41,756 nucleotides of DNA from Bacteroidales bacterium UBA5833 (GTDB taxonomy: Bacteria; Bacteroidota; Bacteroidia; Bacteroidales; Lentimicrobiaceae): assembly GCA_002433025.1 (NCBI GenBank), contig DJGZ01000024.1, positions 1-41,756 of the forward strand. Reading direction: 5' to 3'. The notes under the pieces were generated by a model that was not told where the DNA came from, ran no database searches, and saw only the letters and a list, made by a program, of their open reading frames with translations. A program made the position numbers and the translations under genes. Below, piece after piece: positions 9,332 to 16,912 of the stretch (positions within the stretch are counted from its first letter, which is position 1; each line of letters starts with the position of its first letter).

Positions 9332-10087
9332 ATGGAAACAGCAGACCTGAAAAAACAATACAAAGAAGAACTGAGGCAACTGCAGATTGAGTTGATCAGG
9401 CTTCAGAAATGGATACAGGATCAGCACCTGAGGCTGGCGATTATTTTTGAGGGACGCGATACCGCCGGAAAGGGCGGCGCCATTTACCGTTTCACCCGCT
9501 ATCTCAACCCCAGGGCCATGCGGGTGGTCGCCCTGCCAAAGCCTACAGAAGTAGAAAAAGGACAGTGGTATTTCCAGCGTTACATCAAAGAACTGCCCAA
9601 TCCGGGCGAAATAGTGTTCTTCGACCGGAGTTGGTACAACCGGGCGGTGGTTGAACCGGTCATGGGATTCTGCACTAAGGAACAGTATGAACTTTTTTTG
9701 AAACAGGCGCCGGTATTTGAACAGATGCTGCTCGAAGACGGCATCATACTGATCAAGTTCTGGTTCTCCATCAATATTACCGAGCAAAAAGTCAGGATTG
9801 AAGACCGGATCAACAACCCGCTGAAAGTATGGAAACTCAGCACGGTGGACCTGAAAGCCCAGCAGATGTGGGATGAATTTACCTGGTATAAAAACCAGAT
9901 GTTCCTGCAAACCCACCGGCCCGATAATCCCTGGGTGATCGTAAAAGGAAACGACAAGCCGGTTGCCAGGATGGAAGCCATGCGGTATGTGCTTGCCCGG
10001 ATGGACTACCCTGAAAAATCACAGGCCAGGGTATCATTTGAACCAAACCCTGAAATTATCAATATTTTCGACCCTTCGATGATCTGA
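9332..10087 (+). CDS. ppk2: Polyphosphate kinase 2 family protein (PA0141-like)
   Basis: PPK2 enzymes transfer phosphate between inorganic polyphosphate and nucleotides; the PA0141-like group usually makes ATP or GTP from the diphosphates. The 251-residue, single-domain protein has Walker A GRDTAGKGG (41-49), the ALPKPTEVEKGQWYFQRY segment, the Walker B-type DRSWYNR starting at Asp98, and the lid-region arginine-rich RIEDRINNPLKVWKLS. These match the group closely. It lies 120 bp downstream of uvrC and converges with the isoaspartyl peptidase gene. The preferred nucleotide cannot be decided from sequence alone. Confidence 0.93.
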   Translation: METADLKKQYKEELRQLQIELIRLQKWIQDQHLRLAIIFEGRDTAGKGGAIYRFTRYLNPRAMRVVALPKPTEVEKGQWYFQRYIKELPNPGEIVFFDRSWYNRAVVEPVMGFCTKEQYELFLKQAPVFEQMLLEDGIILIKFWFSINITEQKVRIEDRINNPLKVWKLSTVDLKAQQMWDEFTWYKNQMFLQTHRPDNPWVIVKGNDKPVARMEAMRYVLARMDYPEKSQARVSFEPNPEIINIFDPSMI

Positions 10088-10120
10088 AATTCAAAGGTTT
10101 GCAATCGGAACTCCGGAAAT

Positions 10121-11092
10121 TTATCTGAACATAAACACTTGAGGTTCTGCCCCATGTTTAACAAACCCCCTGAACATACCCGGGGTGTTGAACGGCATGC
10201 TGATATTCCCGTTTTTGTCCACGGCAATAAGGCCGCCGGTACCACCCTGACTTTTAAGTTTTTCGTTGATGATATATGCTGCCGCCTGTTCCACTGTTTC
10301 ACCCAGGTAAAGCATACGTACTGAAACATCGTAGGCCACCGAATTCCGGATAAAATATTCGCCGTGACCTGTGCACGATACGGCGCAGCTTTCGTTGGAA
10401 GCGTAGGTGCCTGCCCCTATCACCGGGGAATCGCCGATGCGGCCGTATTTCTTGAAGGTCATGCCTCCGGTTGAGGTGGCGGCGGCCAGATTACCGTGGC
10501 TGTCGAGGGCAACCGCCCCAACAGTGCCTTTGCGCCCCTCCTGTTCAAGCCTTTCCTTTACTTTCAGGTATTCCTGCCAGCTTTCATCGGTATAAAAATA
10601 TGAAGGATCTACCAATTCAAGTCCCTGCTCCCCGGCGAAAGCTTCGGCACCTTTTCCCGAAAGCATCACGTGTTGAGAAGAATCCATCACCCTGCGGGCA
10701 GCTTCCACCGGACTGCGGATAATGGTAACCCCTGCAACCGCGCCGGCCTTGCCGGAACGACCATCCATCACGGAAGCATCCAGTTCGTTTTTCCCTTCGG
10801 CATTAAAAACAGCACCCTTCCCCGAATTGAACAACGGGCAGTCTTCCATAATCTGCACAGCGGCAATCACCGCATCCATGGCGGCCCCGCCGTTAGCCAG
10901 CACTTTTTGTCCCGCGGCAAGCGCTTCCTTAAGTTTGGCTTCATAAATTACCTGCTTTTCAGGGGTGACGCGCGCCGGGGTGATATTGCCGGCCCCGCCG
11001 TGAATGACCAGGACATAACCGGGGCCATGCAATCCCTGCCCGTTTAAAAACATGCTAATCAATAGAAATATAACCGAAAATAATGCTCTCAT
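10121..11092 (-). CDS. Isoaspartyl peptidase / plant-type L-asparaginase, exported
   Basis: This is an N-terminal nucleophile (Ntn) hydrolase that cleaves isoaspartyl dipeptides and L-asparagine after cutting itself into two subunits. The 323-residue sequence starts with a hydrophobic segment (residues 1-20, LFSVIFLLISMFLNG) that looks like a signal peptide, so the enzyme probably acts in the periplasm. HGGAGN at 31-36 and the GNLAAATSTGG segment are family hallmarks. The self-processing nucleophile is Thr190 in KGTVGAVALD. It is transcribed alone; its 3' end lies 33 bp from the end of ppk2. Confidence 0.93.
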   Translation of the reverse strand: MRALFSVIFLLISMFLNGQGLHGPGYVLVIHGGAGNITPARVTPEKQVIYEAKLKEALAAGQKVLANGGAAMDAVIAAVQIMEDCPLFNSGKGAVFNAEGKNELDASVMDGRSGKAGAVAGVTIIRSPVEAARRVMDSSQHVMLSGKGAEAFAGEQGLELVDPSYFYTDESWQEYLKVKERLEQEGRKGTVGAVALDSHGNLAAATSTGGMTFKKYGRIGDSPVIGAGTYASNESCAVSCTGHGEYFIRNSVAYDVSVRMLYLGETVEQAAAYIINEKLKSQGGTGGLIAVDKNGNISMPFNTPGMFRGFVKHGAEPQVFMFR

Positions 11093-11440
11093 AAGCCGTC
11101 CATTTTAGATGAAAGTCCGGAATGCCGGAAGGATTTTAAAATACCCCTCAGTCAGGCGGAAAAATCTAAACCATGACACGGCTTCACCTTCCACGTAAGA
11201 TGGTATGTAAAATTCTATCCGCGATCAACAGGTTTACCTGCAATATTACAAAAATACCGGATTAAAATCAGAAAATCCATCACCATGCATGATGAATCCC
11301 CCGATTATCCCGGCATGGTGGCATTTACCTGAATTACCCGGCTCCCCGGGGCCTTCCGTTTCTTAATCCATCCACCCCTTTCATAACTTATACTCCTTCT
11401 CAGTTCTTTTATATATCTTTACCTCCATATTTATTTCCGG
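11093..11440. other. Divergent intergenic region between the peptidase and radical SAM genes
   Basis: These 348 bp hold no convincing gene. A minus-strand TATTTTTG (11249-11256) matches the Bacteroidota -7 consensus but would leave a leader of about 150 nt before the peptidase. A plus-strand TATCTTTA (11414-11421) is one base off consensus and lies 20 bp before the radical SAM start, making it the likelier promoter for that gene. No stable hairpin with a T-run was seen. Confidence 0.4.
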
Positions 11441-13090
11441 ATGACAAGAACCATTGCCATCATTGCGCCCCTGATCGATTTTTGCCAGTTTAACGTCGAT
11501 TTTAACCTCCGGCTCCGGAAAAGTGACAGGGAGTTGTCGCTGATCACCCTGCACGAATTCGCCAGGACAGGGTTTAACCCGGATCATCAGTTCCGGGCAC
11601 ACGACTATTCCGATGACATTCCGTCGGCAGGTTTCTATCTGCAGGGGCTGCTTCATATGCATGGTTACAGAACCATTCTCACAAACAGGTACGATCCGGA
11701 GAGCTTGGAGAAACTGGCAAAGGAGGAGCTTTTTGCCGTGATAGTATCCACCACTATGGTAATTACCACAGCCTCTCTGCTTTCACTGTTTTCGGCCATA
11801 CGGGAGAAAATTCCCGGCGTACCCGTTATTGCCGGCGGAGTCTTCCTTTGGAAAAGCTACCTGCAATATGAGCAGCACCTGCGCTCTCCGGAGCAATACC
11901 CTGCTCATCCGGGCATGTTGTTTCAACCGGCCAATTCAGGCATACAGGCCGATGTGCTTATTGCCGCGCCTCACGGCATCTCATCCATGATGCAGGTGCT
12001 CAGCGAAACGGAGAAAGGAAGCCGGGCCTCGCTGATGCATATCCCCAATCTATGCCTGCCATCAAAAAATGGTTTCGTTTTTACAAAAAGAGAGGATGAA
12101 ACGGTAGACTATAACCGCGATTACACCCGCTGGGATCTGGTGGATGAAATATTCCCGAAAATTCCGGTCCGGACTTCCATCGGATGCCCTTACCGCTGTG
12201 GCTTTTGCGACTTCTGCCAGCTCTACCCCAGGATTTTTATGCGGTCGCCGCAAAGCCTGAACGAAGAACTGACGCTGATCAAAAACAGGCTTGGGGGCAA
12301 ATCGGCAGTTATTCATGTATCCGATGACAATGTGTTTATCACGAAAAAGCGGGTTCATGAAGTCTGTGGAGCGATTGAAGCATCCGGAATCCGCAATTGG
12401 GTCGGATTTATGCGGGGCGGTGACTACAGCGACGGAGAGATCAGCGCTATGCAGCGCTCAGGGCTACGCATGGGCATTATCGGGGTGGAGTCGGGCGACC
12501 AGGGGCAACTTGAAAGGATGAATAAAAAACAGCAGGCCCCGAAAGTACAAAGAGGTATCGAACAACTGGATGCCGCGGGCATTGCCGTACTGATGACCTT
12601 TGTCGTTGGATACCCGGGCGAAACTGACGGAACAATCAGCAATACCATAGGATTTCTGAACGGCCTTTCCCTGAAAAATCTGATGGCAAGTTACCAGGTG
12701 TATCCACTTCAGATATTCAGCCTGAGCGAACTTACAGAACCCGCTACCAGAAAAAAATGGCAGATAGAGGGTTTCGGAGAAACCTGGTCGCATTACAGCA
12801 TGAATTCGGCCCGGGCCCTGGAAGCCTGCCACAGAGTATTTGCCAGCGTCACCAATGTACCTTACCATTATGCCGGGGAAAGCCATTTCTTCAACAGGGG
12901 CATGTTTAATTATGAAACCCGGAAGGCATTGTTTCAACTCAGGCAGCAACTTACCCTGAGCATGGCATCTGAAAATAATTTTCCGCAAAGTGCCGCTGTG
13001 TTCAGGGAACTCATTTCACGGATGGGATTCACTGCCGGCAACACTGATGAAGGGTTGCAGGCAATTACCTGCCGCCCGGGTGCAAGATAA
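11441..13090 (+). CDS. Radical SAM protein with B12-binding-like N-terminal domain
   Basis: This 549-residue protein belongs to the cobalamin-dependent class of radical SAM enzymes. The N-terminal half (to about residue 190) looks like a B12-binding Rossmann-type region, with FAVIVSTTMVIT and the glycine-rich VPVIAGGVFLWKS, but the usual DxHxxG base-on motif is not evident. The radical SAM cysteines are Cys249, Cys253 and Cys256 in GCPYRCGFC. Further motifs are GIIGVESGDQ and FVVGYPGET, typical of this superfamily. Such enzymes often methylate or rearrange unreactive carbons, yet the substrate cannot be read here and no pathway genes flank it. It is unrelated to the SPASM group at the far end of the window. 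Confidence 0.8.
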   Translation: MTRTIAIIAPLIDFCQFNVDFNLRLRKSDRELSLITLHEFARTGFNPDHQFRAHDYSDDIPSAGFYLQGLLHMHGYRTILTNRYDPESLEKLAKEELFAVIVSTTMVITTASLLSLFSAIREKIPGVPVIAGGVFLWKSYLQYEQHLRSPEQYPAHPGMLFQPANSGIQADVLIAAPHGISSMMQVLSETEKGSRASLMHIPNLCLPSKNGFVFTKREDETVDYNRDYTRWDLVDEIFPKIPVRTSIGCPYRCGFCDFCQLYPRIFMRSPQSLNEELTLIKNRLGGKSAVIHVSDDNVFITKKRVHEVCGAIEASGIRNWVGFMRGGDYSDGEISAMQRSGLRMGIIGVESGDQGQLERMNKKQQAPKVQRGIEQLDAAGIAVLMTFVVGYPGETDGTISNTIGFLNGLSLKNLMASYQVYPLQIFSLSELTEPATRKKWQIEGFGETWSHYSMNSARALEACHRVFASVTNVPYHYAGESHFFNRGMFNYETRKALFQLRQQLTLSMASENNFPQSAAVFRELISRMGFTAGNTDEGLQAITCRPGAR

Positions 13091-13111
13091 CAACAAGAAG
13101 GAATTCCGGCA

Positions 13112-13885
13112 TTATGAAAACAATTCCCTTAAGTCGATGATGCCGAAAAGATCGGCAGAGGTAATGAAAATAATCACAATAATAAACCACCGGATAAAAT
13201 TGGCGCCCCAGTTAACCGCGTAGCGCGAGGCAACAAATGCACCGATAATATTGCCGATGGCGTGTATCAGTCCGAACTGCCAGTTGACTTTATCGTTGAC
13301 AACGAAAACCACCAGGGCGAAAATGGTATAGAGCAGCACGATAAAAACCTTGATGGCATTGGCTTTCACCAGATCGTAGCCTGCCCCGAGCACGATACCG
13401 GCCAGCAGAAAGTAACCCACGCCTACCTGTACGAACCCTCCGTAAATGCCGATGGCGAAAAAGATCAGCATCTGCAGCGGACTTACCTTTTTCAGCTGCA
13501 GCGATTCCTGCCCTTTCAGCCATTTGGCGGGCTTTGTCAGGATAAAAAACACCATCATCAGCATCACTACGGCTATTGCCTTGCGAAAAGTGGCTTCATC
13601 AATCTGTACCGACAACTGCGCGCCGATGATGGAACCGATAACAGTGGGGATGGAAAGCCACAAAGCCTTGCGGGTGTCGAGCAGTTTCTGCTGCCTGAAG
13701 GTGGTGACTGACGTCATGTTCTGCAGAATCACCGCAATGCGGTTGGTGCCGTTGGCAATATCGGCCGGAAGCCCCATAAACATAAACAGCGAAAGCGAAA
13801 TGATGGTACCGCCGCCGGCAAGGGTATTGATAAAACCGACAAAAACGCCGGAAACAATCAGGGCAATGACTTCAAGGCTCGACAT
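13112..13885 (-). CDS. TauE/SafE family sulfite/anion exporter
   Basis: This is an inner-membrane protein of about 257 residues with roughly eight hydrophobic segments. The first repeat motif, GFINTLAGGGTIISL, is the TauE/SafE signature, and GIYGGFVQVGVGYF opens the second half. The family exports sulfite, sulfoacetate or related anions, but the substrate here is unknown. I chose the ATG at 13885 over an upstream TTG at 13906, because a good -7 promoter element (TACATTTG on the minus strand, 13904-13911) overlaps that TTG, so it would not be transcribed. The gene converges with the radical SAM gene and has no partner genes. Confidence 0.9.
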   Translation of the reverse strand: MSSLEVIALIVSGVFVGFINTLAGGGTIISLSLFMFMGLPADIANGTNRIAVILQNMTSVTTFRQQKLLDTRKALWLSIPTVIGSIIGAQLSVQIDEATFRKAIAVVMLMMVFFILTKPAKWLKGQESLQLKKVSPLQMLIFFAIGIYGGFVQVGVGYFLLAGIVLGAGYDLVKANAIKVFIVLLYTIFALVVFVVNDKVNWQFGLIHAIGNIIGAFVASRYAVNWGANFIRWFIIVIIFITSADLFGIIDLRELFS

Positions 13886-13903
13886 AGCGTTTGATTGGAC
13901 AGG

Positions 13904-13911
13904 CAAATGTA
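13904..13911 (-). promoter_or_regulatory. Promoter (-7 element) of the TauE/SafE gene
   Basis: TACATTTG on the minus strand matches TAnnTTTG exactly, 19 bp before the ATG at 13885. It decides the start codon of that gene. No clear -33 box is visible. Confidence 0.5.
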
Positions 13912-13985
13912 AATAAAGTTATCCGAAAACCCGGTTTCGGATACCGCTGCCGGTGTTTTTCCCGTCAGGTTTCTACGCTAAATCC

Positions 13986-13993
13986 TATCTTTG
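13986..13993 (+). promoter_or_regulatory. Promoter (-7 element) of the gate-domain membrane protein gene
   Basis: TATCTTTG matches TAnnTTTG exactly and lies 25 bp before the ATG at 14019. The -33 region is poor, so the call rests on one element and its position. Confidence 0.5.
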
Positions 13994-14018
13994 CTCCCTC
14001 TGAATAAGCACGCTCAAA

Positions 14019-14972
14019 ATGACTGATCCCAACCTTGCCGGCAGAATACGGAAGTCGATAATGACCGCCCTGCCCAAAGGGCTGAAAACCGCCTGGTGGC
14101 TGATAAAAATTACCGTCCCTGTTTCGCTGGCTGTGATGCTGCTCGATCATTACGGCATCCTCAGCCTGGTAGCCGGTTATACCAGTCCGCTGTTCAGCCG
14201 GCTGGGGCTCCCCGGCGCTTCCGCGGTGGTTTTTATCACCAGTATTTTTACAAATATTTACTCAGTGGTAGCCATCCTGGCCATGCTTGACTTTCCGCTG
14301 CGCGAAGGCACCATACTGGCAGTGATGTGTTTGATTTCCCACGGATTCCTGATTGAATCGGCGGTAATGAAACGAACCGGCTCATCCGTGGCACGCATGG
14401 TGCTGGTACGTTTAACGGGAAGTTTTCTTGCCGCCTGGCTGCTGAACCTGGTGATGCCCGGCAAAATGTCTGAGGTTCCCCTGCTTGTATCCGGAACCGA
14501 TATTGGTCTGACAGCGGCGCTGCTTCACTGGCTTACCTCCATCACCGCCACAGTGTTGAAGATTCTGGTACTGGTGAACCTGCTGCTGGTCGGGCAACAA
14601 CTGATGGAGGAATTCGGATGGATTGCGGCCATCAATAACCCATTGGGACCGGTGATGAAAGTCTTTGGATTGCCGCGCAGTGCCACCCTTTCGTGGGTGG
14701 TAGCCAACCTGATCGGCCTCGCCTATGGTTCGGCCATCATGATCGATCAGCGTGAAAAGGGCAGTATGAGCCGCAGCGATGCCGATCTGCTCAATCATCA
14801 TGTAGCCGTTTCGCATTCACAGCTGGAGGATCCCCTGCTTTTTATTACCCTTGGCTATGCCCTGCACTGGCTGATCTGGCCACGTATGATTGTGGCTCTG
14901 CTGGCGGTATGGCTACGGAAACTTGAACTGCGTTGGTCGCGGCAACGCGCCCGCCTGCCGGAGCCGGTCTAA
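14019..14972 (+). CDS. Nucleoside-recognition (gate) domain membrane protein
   Basis: This 317-residue integral membrane protein has about seven hydrophobic segments and two gate-like halves. Each half begins with a transport-type segment: TAWWLIKITVPVSLAVMLLDHYG at the N-terminus and a second one around TSITATVLKILVLVNLLLVG. The family is named from similarity to the gate domain of nucleoside transporters (as in SpoIIIJ-type and YjiG/YjiH-like proteins); function is generally unknown. The segments SLVAGYTSPLF, HGFLIESAVMKRTG and NLIGLAYGSAIM are typical. It converges with, and overlaps by 4 bp, the MarR gene. Confidence 0.75.
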   Translation: MTDPNLAGRIRKSIMTALPKGLKTAWWLIKITVPVSLAVMLLDHYGILSLVAGYTSPLFSRLGLPGASAVVFITSIFTNIYSVVAILAMLDFPLREGTILAVMCLISHGFLIESAVMKRTGSSVARMVLVRLTGSFLAAWLLNLVMPGKMSEVPLLVSGTDIGLTAALLHWLTSITATVLKILVLVNLLLVGQQLMEEFGWIAAINNPLGPVMKVFGLPRSATLSWVVANLIGLAYGSAIMIDQREKGSMSRSDADLLNHHVAVSHSQLEDPLLFITLGYALHWLIWPRMIVALLAVWLRKLELRWSRQRARLPEPV

Positions 14973-15421
14973 TCCGGTTCATTTGCAGACAGTAACCTGA
15001 TCAGCGCGGTGAGGCGCTCCTTCAGTCCGGTCAGTTCGCCGGCTTTCAGGTCTCCCTTCATCAGTTGACTTACCAATGCTTCGGGAATACGCGCAGCCTC
15101 TTCCTGCATGGCCCTTCCCTTGTCAGTAAGCTCAATCATCACCTTCCGTTCATCTTCCGGAGAACGCTTCCGCTCAATCAACCCCGTCTGCTCCATGCGC
15201 TTCAGCAGCGGCGTGATGGTGTTTGTATTGAGAATAAGTTTTCTGGCTATATCGGTCACCGGCAAACGGTCGTTTTCCCACAATATCATCAACACAAGAT
15301 ACTGGGGGTAGGTTATCCCCAATTTTTCCAGATAGGGCTGATACTCGCGCGTAATCAGGCGGGAAGCCGCATATACTGGAAAGCAGAGCTGATTCTCGAG
15401 TTTAAGTTGTTCATAGGCCAT
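14969..15421 (-). CDS. ohrR: OhrR-type MarR family regulator (one-cysteine peroxide sensor)
   Basis: This is a winged-helix repressor of about 150 residues in the OhrR branch of MarR. The N-terminal LENQLCFPVYAASRLITREY segment and the YPQYLVLMILWE segment are diagnostic. Using the ATG at 15421, Cys13, Tyr27 and Tyr38 line up with Cys15, Tyr29 and Tyr40 of B. subtilis OhrR, the residues that sense organic hydroperoxides. It has no second cysteine, so it is a 1-Cys type. A longer frame exists to 15496, but its extra 25 residues are outside the family and a promoter-like TAAATTTA (15434-15441) lies within it. The neighbouring gene, 101 bp upstream, encodes glutathione peroxidase, a likely target. 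Confidence 0.88.
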   Translation of the reverse strand: MAYEQLKLENQLCFPVYAASRLITREYQPYLEKLGITYPQYLVLMILWENDRLPVTDIARKLILNTNTITPLLKRMEQTGLIERKRSPEDERKVMIELTDKGRAMQEEAARIPEALVSQLMKGDLKAGELTGLKERLTALIRLLSANEPD

Positions 15422-15522
15422 GGTAGACGGATTTAAATTTACTTCACCGGAAACAGGCAGTGGAGTTTCCGCCCGTGCTCCGGCAAAGTTAAGCAATGAA
15501 TGGGTCGCAGGCGACGGAATTT

Positions 15523-16011
15523 TCAGGAAATGCCCAGCACCTTCCGGATGTGCGGCTCAAGGTCAGCGGGTTTGGTAACCGGAGCAAACCGCTTGGATGG
15601 ATTGCCGTTGGTATCGATCAGGAATTTGGTGAAATTCCATTTAATCTTTTTACTCAGAAAACCCCTCAATTCGGTTGTAAGGTATTTAAAGACGGGATGA
15701 GCCGTTTCGCCGTTGACATCCACCTTGGCAAACATGGGGAAGGTAACGCCGTAGTTGATCAGGCAGCCTTCCGAAATGGAGGTTTCATCGCCCGGCTCTT
15801 GGTTGGCAAACTGGTTGCAGGGGAAACCAAGGATGACCAACCCCTGATCTTTGTATTTTTTGTATAGCTCCTCCAATCCCTCATACTGCGGTGTGAGTCC
15901 GCATTTACTGGCTGTGTTTACAACCAGAATGGCTTTCCCCTTGTAGATCTCCATGCTGACCGGCTTTCCGTTCAGGCTTTTCGCTTCAAACTGATAAAAG
16001 TTGTGGTTCAT
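15523..16011 (-). CDS. Glutathione peroxidase (cysteine type)
   Basis: The 162-residue protein is a thioredoxin-fold peroxidase that reduces hydrogen peroxide and organic hydroperoxides; bacterial cysteine forms often use thioredoxin rather than glutathione. The active-site Cys37 lies in NTASKCGLTPQY. The catalytic Gln is in GFPCNQFANQEPG and the Trp-Asn pair is in KIKWNFTKFL, so the tetrad is complete. There is no UGA at the active site, so it is not a selenoprotein. It lies directly upstream of the OhrR-type gene in the same direction, which suggests peroxide-induced expression. No clear promoter was found in front. Confidence 0.93.
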   Translation of the reverse strand: MNHNFYQFEAKSLNGKPVSMEIYKGKAILVVNTASKCGLTPQYEGLEELYKKYKDQGLVILGFPCNQFANQEPGDETSISEGCLINYGVTFPMFAKVDVNGETAHPVFKYLTTELRGFLSKKIKWNFTKFLIDTNGNPSKRFAPVTKPADLEPHIRKVLGIS

Positions 16012-16154
16012 GATTATTAATTCGTTTTTTCGGTTAATATTTCATTGTTGTCCGGAGAAATTATTATAATTTGACCGGAATGCTTTATAGGCGTATTTTT
16101 CAGAAGATTGTAACAGCATACAACTTACTTTAAATATTTCGCCACTAATCGATG

Positions 16155-16173
16155 CACTGAGCCTGCCGAAGTG
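16155..16173. repeat. Dispersed short hairpin with conserved core (copy 1)
   Basis: On the minus strand the sequence is CACT-TTCG-like: CACTTCGGCAGGCTCAGTG, a 4-bp stem (CACT/AGTG) around a conserved TTCGgCaGGCTCAG core. A related copy with a different but still paired stem (CCCT/AGGG) lies at 30239-30258. Such elements are widely scattered in bacterial intergenic DNA. The rest of the 239-bp gap 16012-16250 holds no gene. Confidence 0.5.
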
Positions 16174-16250
16174 GCACAAAAGCTCCAGGTTGCACAAAAC
16201 CTGTTATTCTCATTTAGTGATACTTAGTGTCTTTGTGGCAAATTCTTTCT

Positions 16251-16718
16251 TCATTTTTTCCGGACAATGGTGTTAATATTTCTGTTTTTAAAGGCATTGT
16301 ATGCCCCGGTTGACCATAAGGCCCATGCAACGAGTACAGGCTGAAAGAACAGCCGGATAAGCCGTGCCCGTTCGGTATCCAGGCCGAATGCATCGATCTG
16401 ATTCATATACTGCGCGATGTTTCCCGGGAAGATGATCACGAAAAAAATCGCCACCACCCAGCCTGTCAAGGCTTTCCATCCGGGCAGAACCAGCAGCGCC
16501 AGACCCAGGAGTATTTCCGCAAATCCCGAAAGCAACACCGTAAGATCATCTGGGACCGGCACCCAGTTTGGCACCTGGGCAACAAATTCCGCCCGAGCAA
16601 AGGTTAAGTGGCTTACTCCTGCAAACAGCAGGCTCAGGCCAAGCAGAATTCTGAAAAAGCTTAATATCCAATGGGTTTTAACATTGTAACCCCATTGCAG
16701 TCTTTCTGAAATTTTCAT
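16251..16718 (-). CDS. DoxX family membrane protein
   Basis: This protein of about 155 residues has four hydrophobic segments; motifs ILSFFRILLGLSLLFAGVSHL and LSGFAEILLGLALLVLPG are typical of DoxX/DUF417-like small membrane proteins. Their biochemical role is mostly unknown, though several are linked to thiol or oxidative stress. A frame extends to a GTG at 16763, but that codon coincides with the predicted transcription start, so the ATG at 16718 (MKISERLQ) is the likelier start. Two copies of a palindromic site flank the promoter (16751-16803), so the gene is probably tightly repressed and induced by some signal. Confidence 0.8.
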   Translation of the reverse strand: MKISERLQWGYNVKTHWILSFFRILLGLSLLFAGVSHLTFARAEFVAQVPNWVPVPDDLTVLLSGFAEILLGLALLVLPGWKALTGWVVAIFFVIIFPGNIAQYMNQIDAFGLDTERARLIRLFFQPVLVAWALWSTGAYNAFKNRNINTIVRKK

Positions 16719-16750
16719 TTCGTCGGAATTTGATTTTTTATCTTTTACGA

Positions 16751-16803
16751 TTATATCGTTCACGATGCAAAAGTAATAAAAATTTATATCGCAAACGATA
16801 TAA
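16751..16803. promoter_or_regulatory. doxX promoter with paired palindromic operators
   Basis: The perfect inverted repeat TTATATCG-caaa-CGATATAA spans 16784-16803. A second, partly degenerate copy, TTATATCG-ttca-CGAT, starts at 16751. Both have the same left half and a 4-nt spacer, and their starts are 33 bp apart, about three helical turns. On the minus strand the promoter is TTTG (16792-16795), N16, TACTTTTG (16768-16775). The first palindrome therefore covers the -33 box and the second covers the transcription start, the classic layout of a repressor site. The repressor was not identified. Confidence 0.7.
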
Positions 16804-16912
16804 TTATATTTTTAACAAAAATTATCTGTGGTTACGATGAGATATGAAGCAGGTAAGCGGGCCTTTGGTCATGTTAAAGACCGATGAAAGGTGAATAACC
16901 AATGCTTGAAGA

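Noticed and set aside
11381..11662. 93-codon minus-strand frame overlapping the B12-type radical SAM start
   Set aside because: It runs antisense across a well-supported gene and has no family features.
13904..13906. TTG start for the TauE/SafE gene
   Set aside because: A -7 promoter element overlaps it and the ATG at 13885 fits the family N-terminus.
15523..16011. Selenocysteine form of glutathione peroxidase
   Set aside because: The active-site codon encodes cysteine (Cys37) and no in-frame UGA is present.
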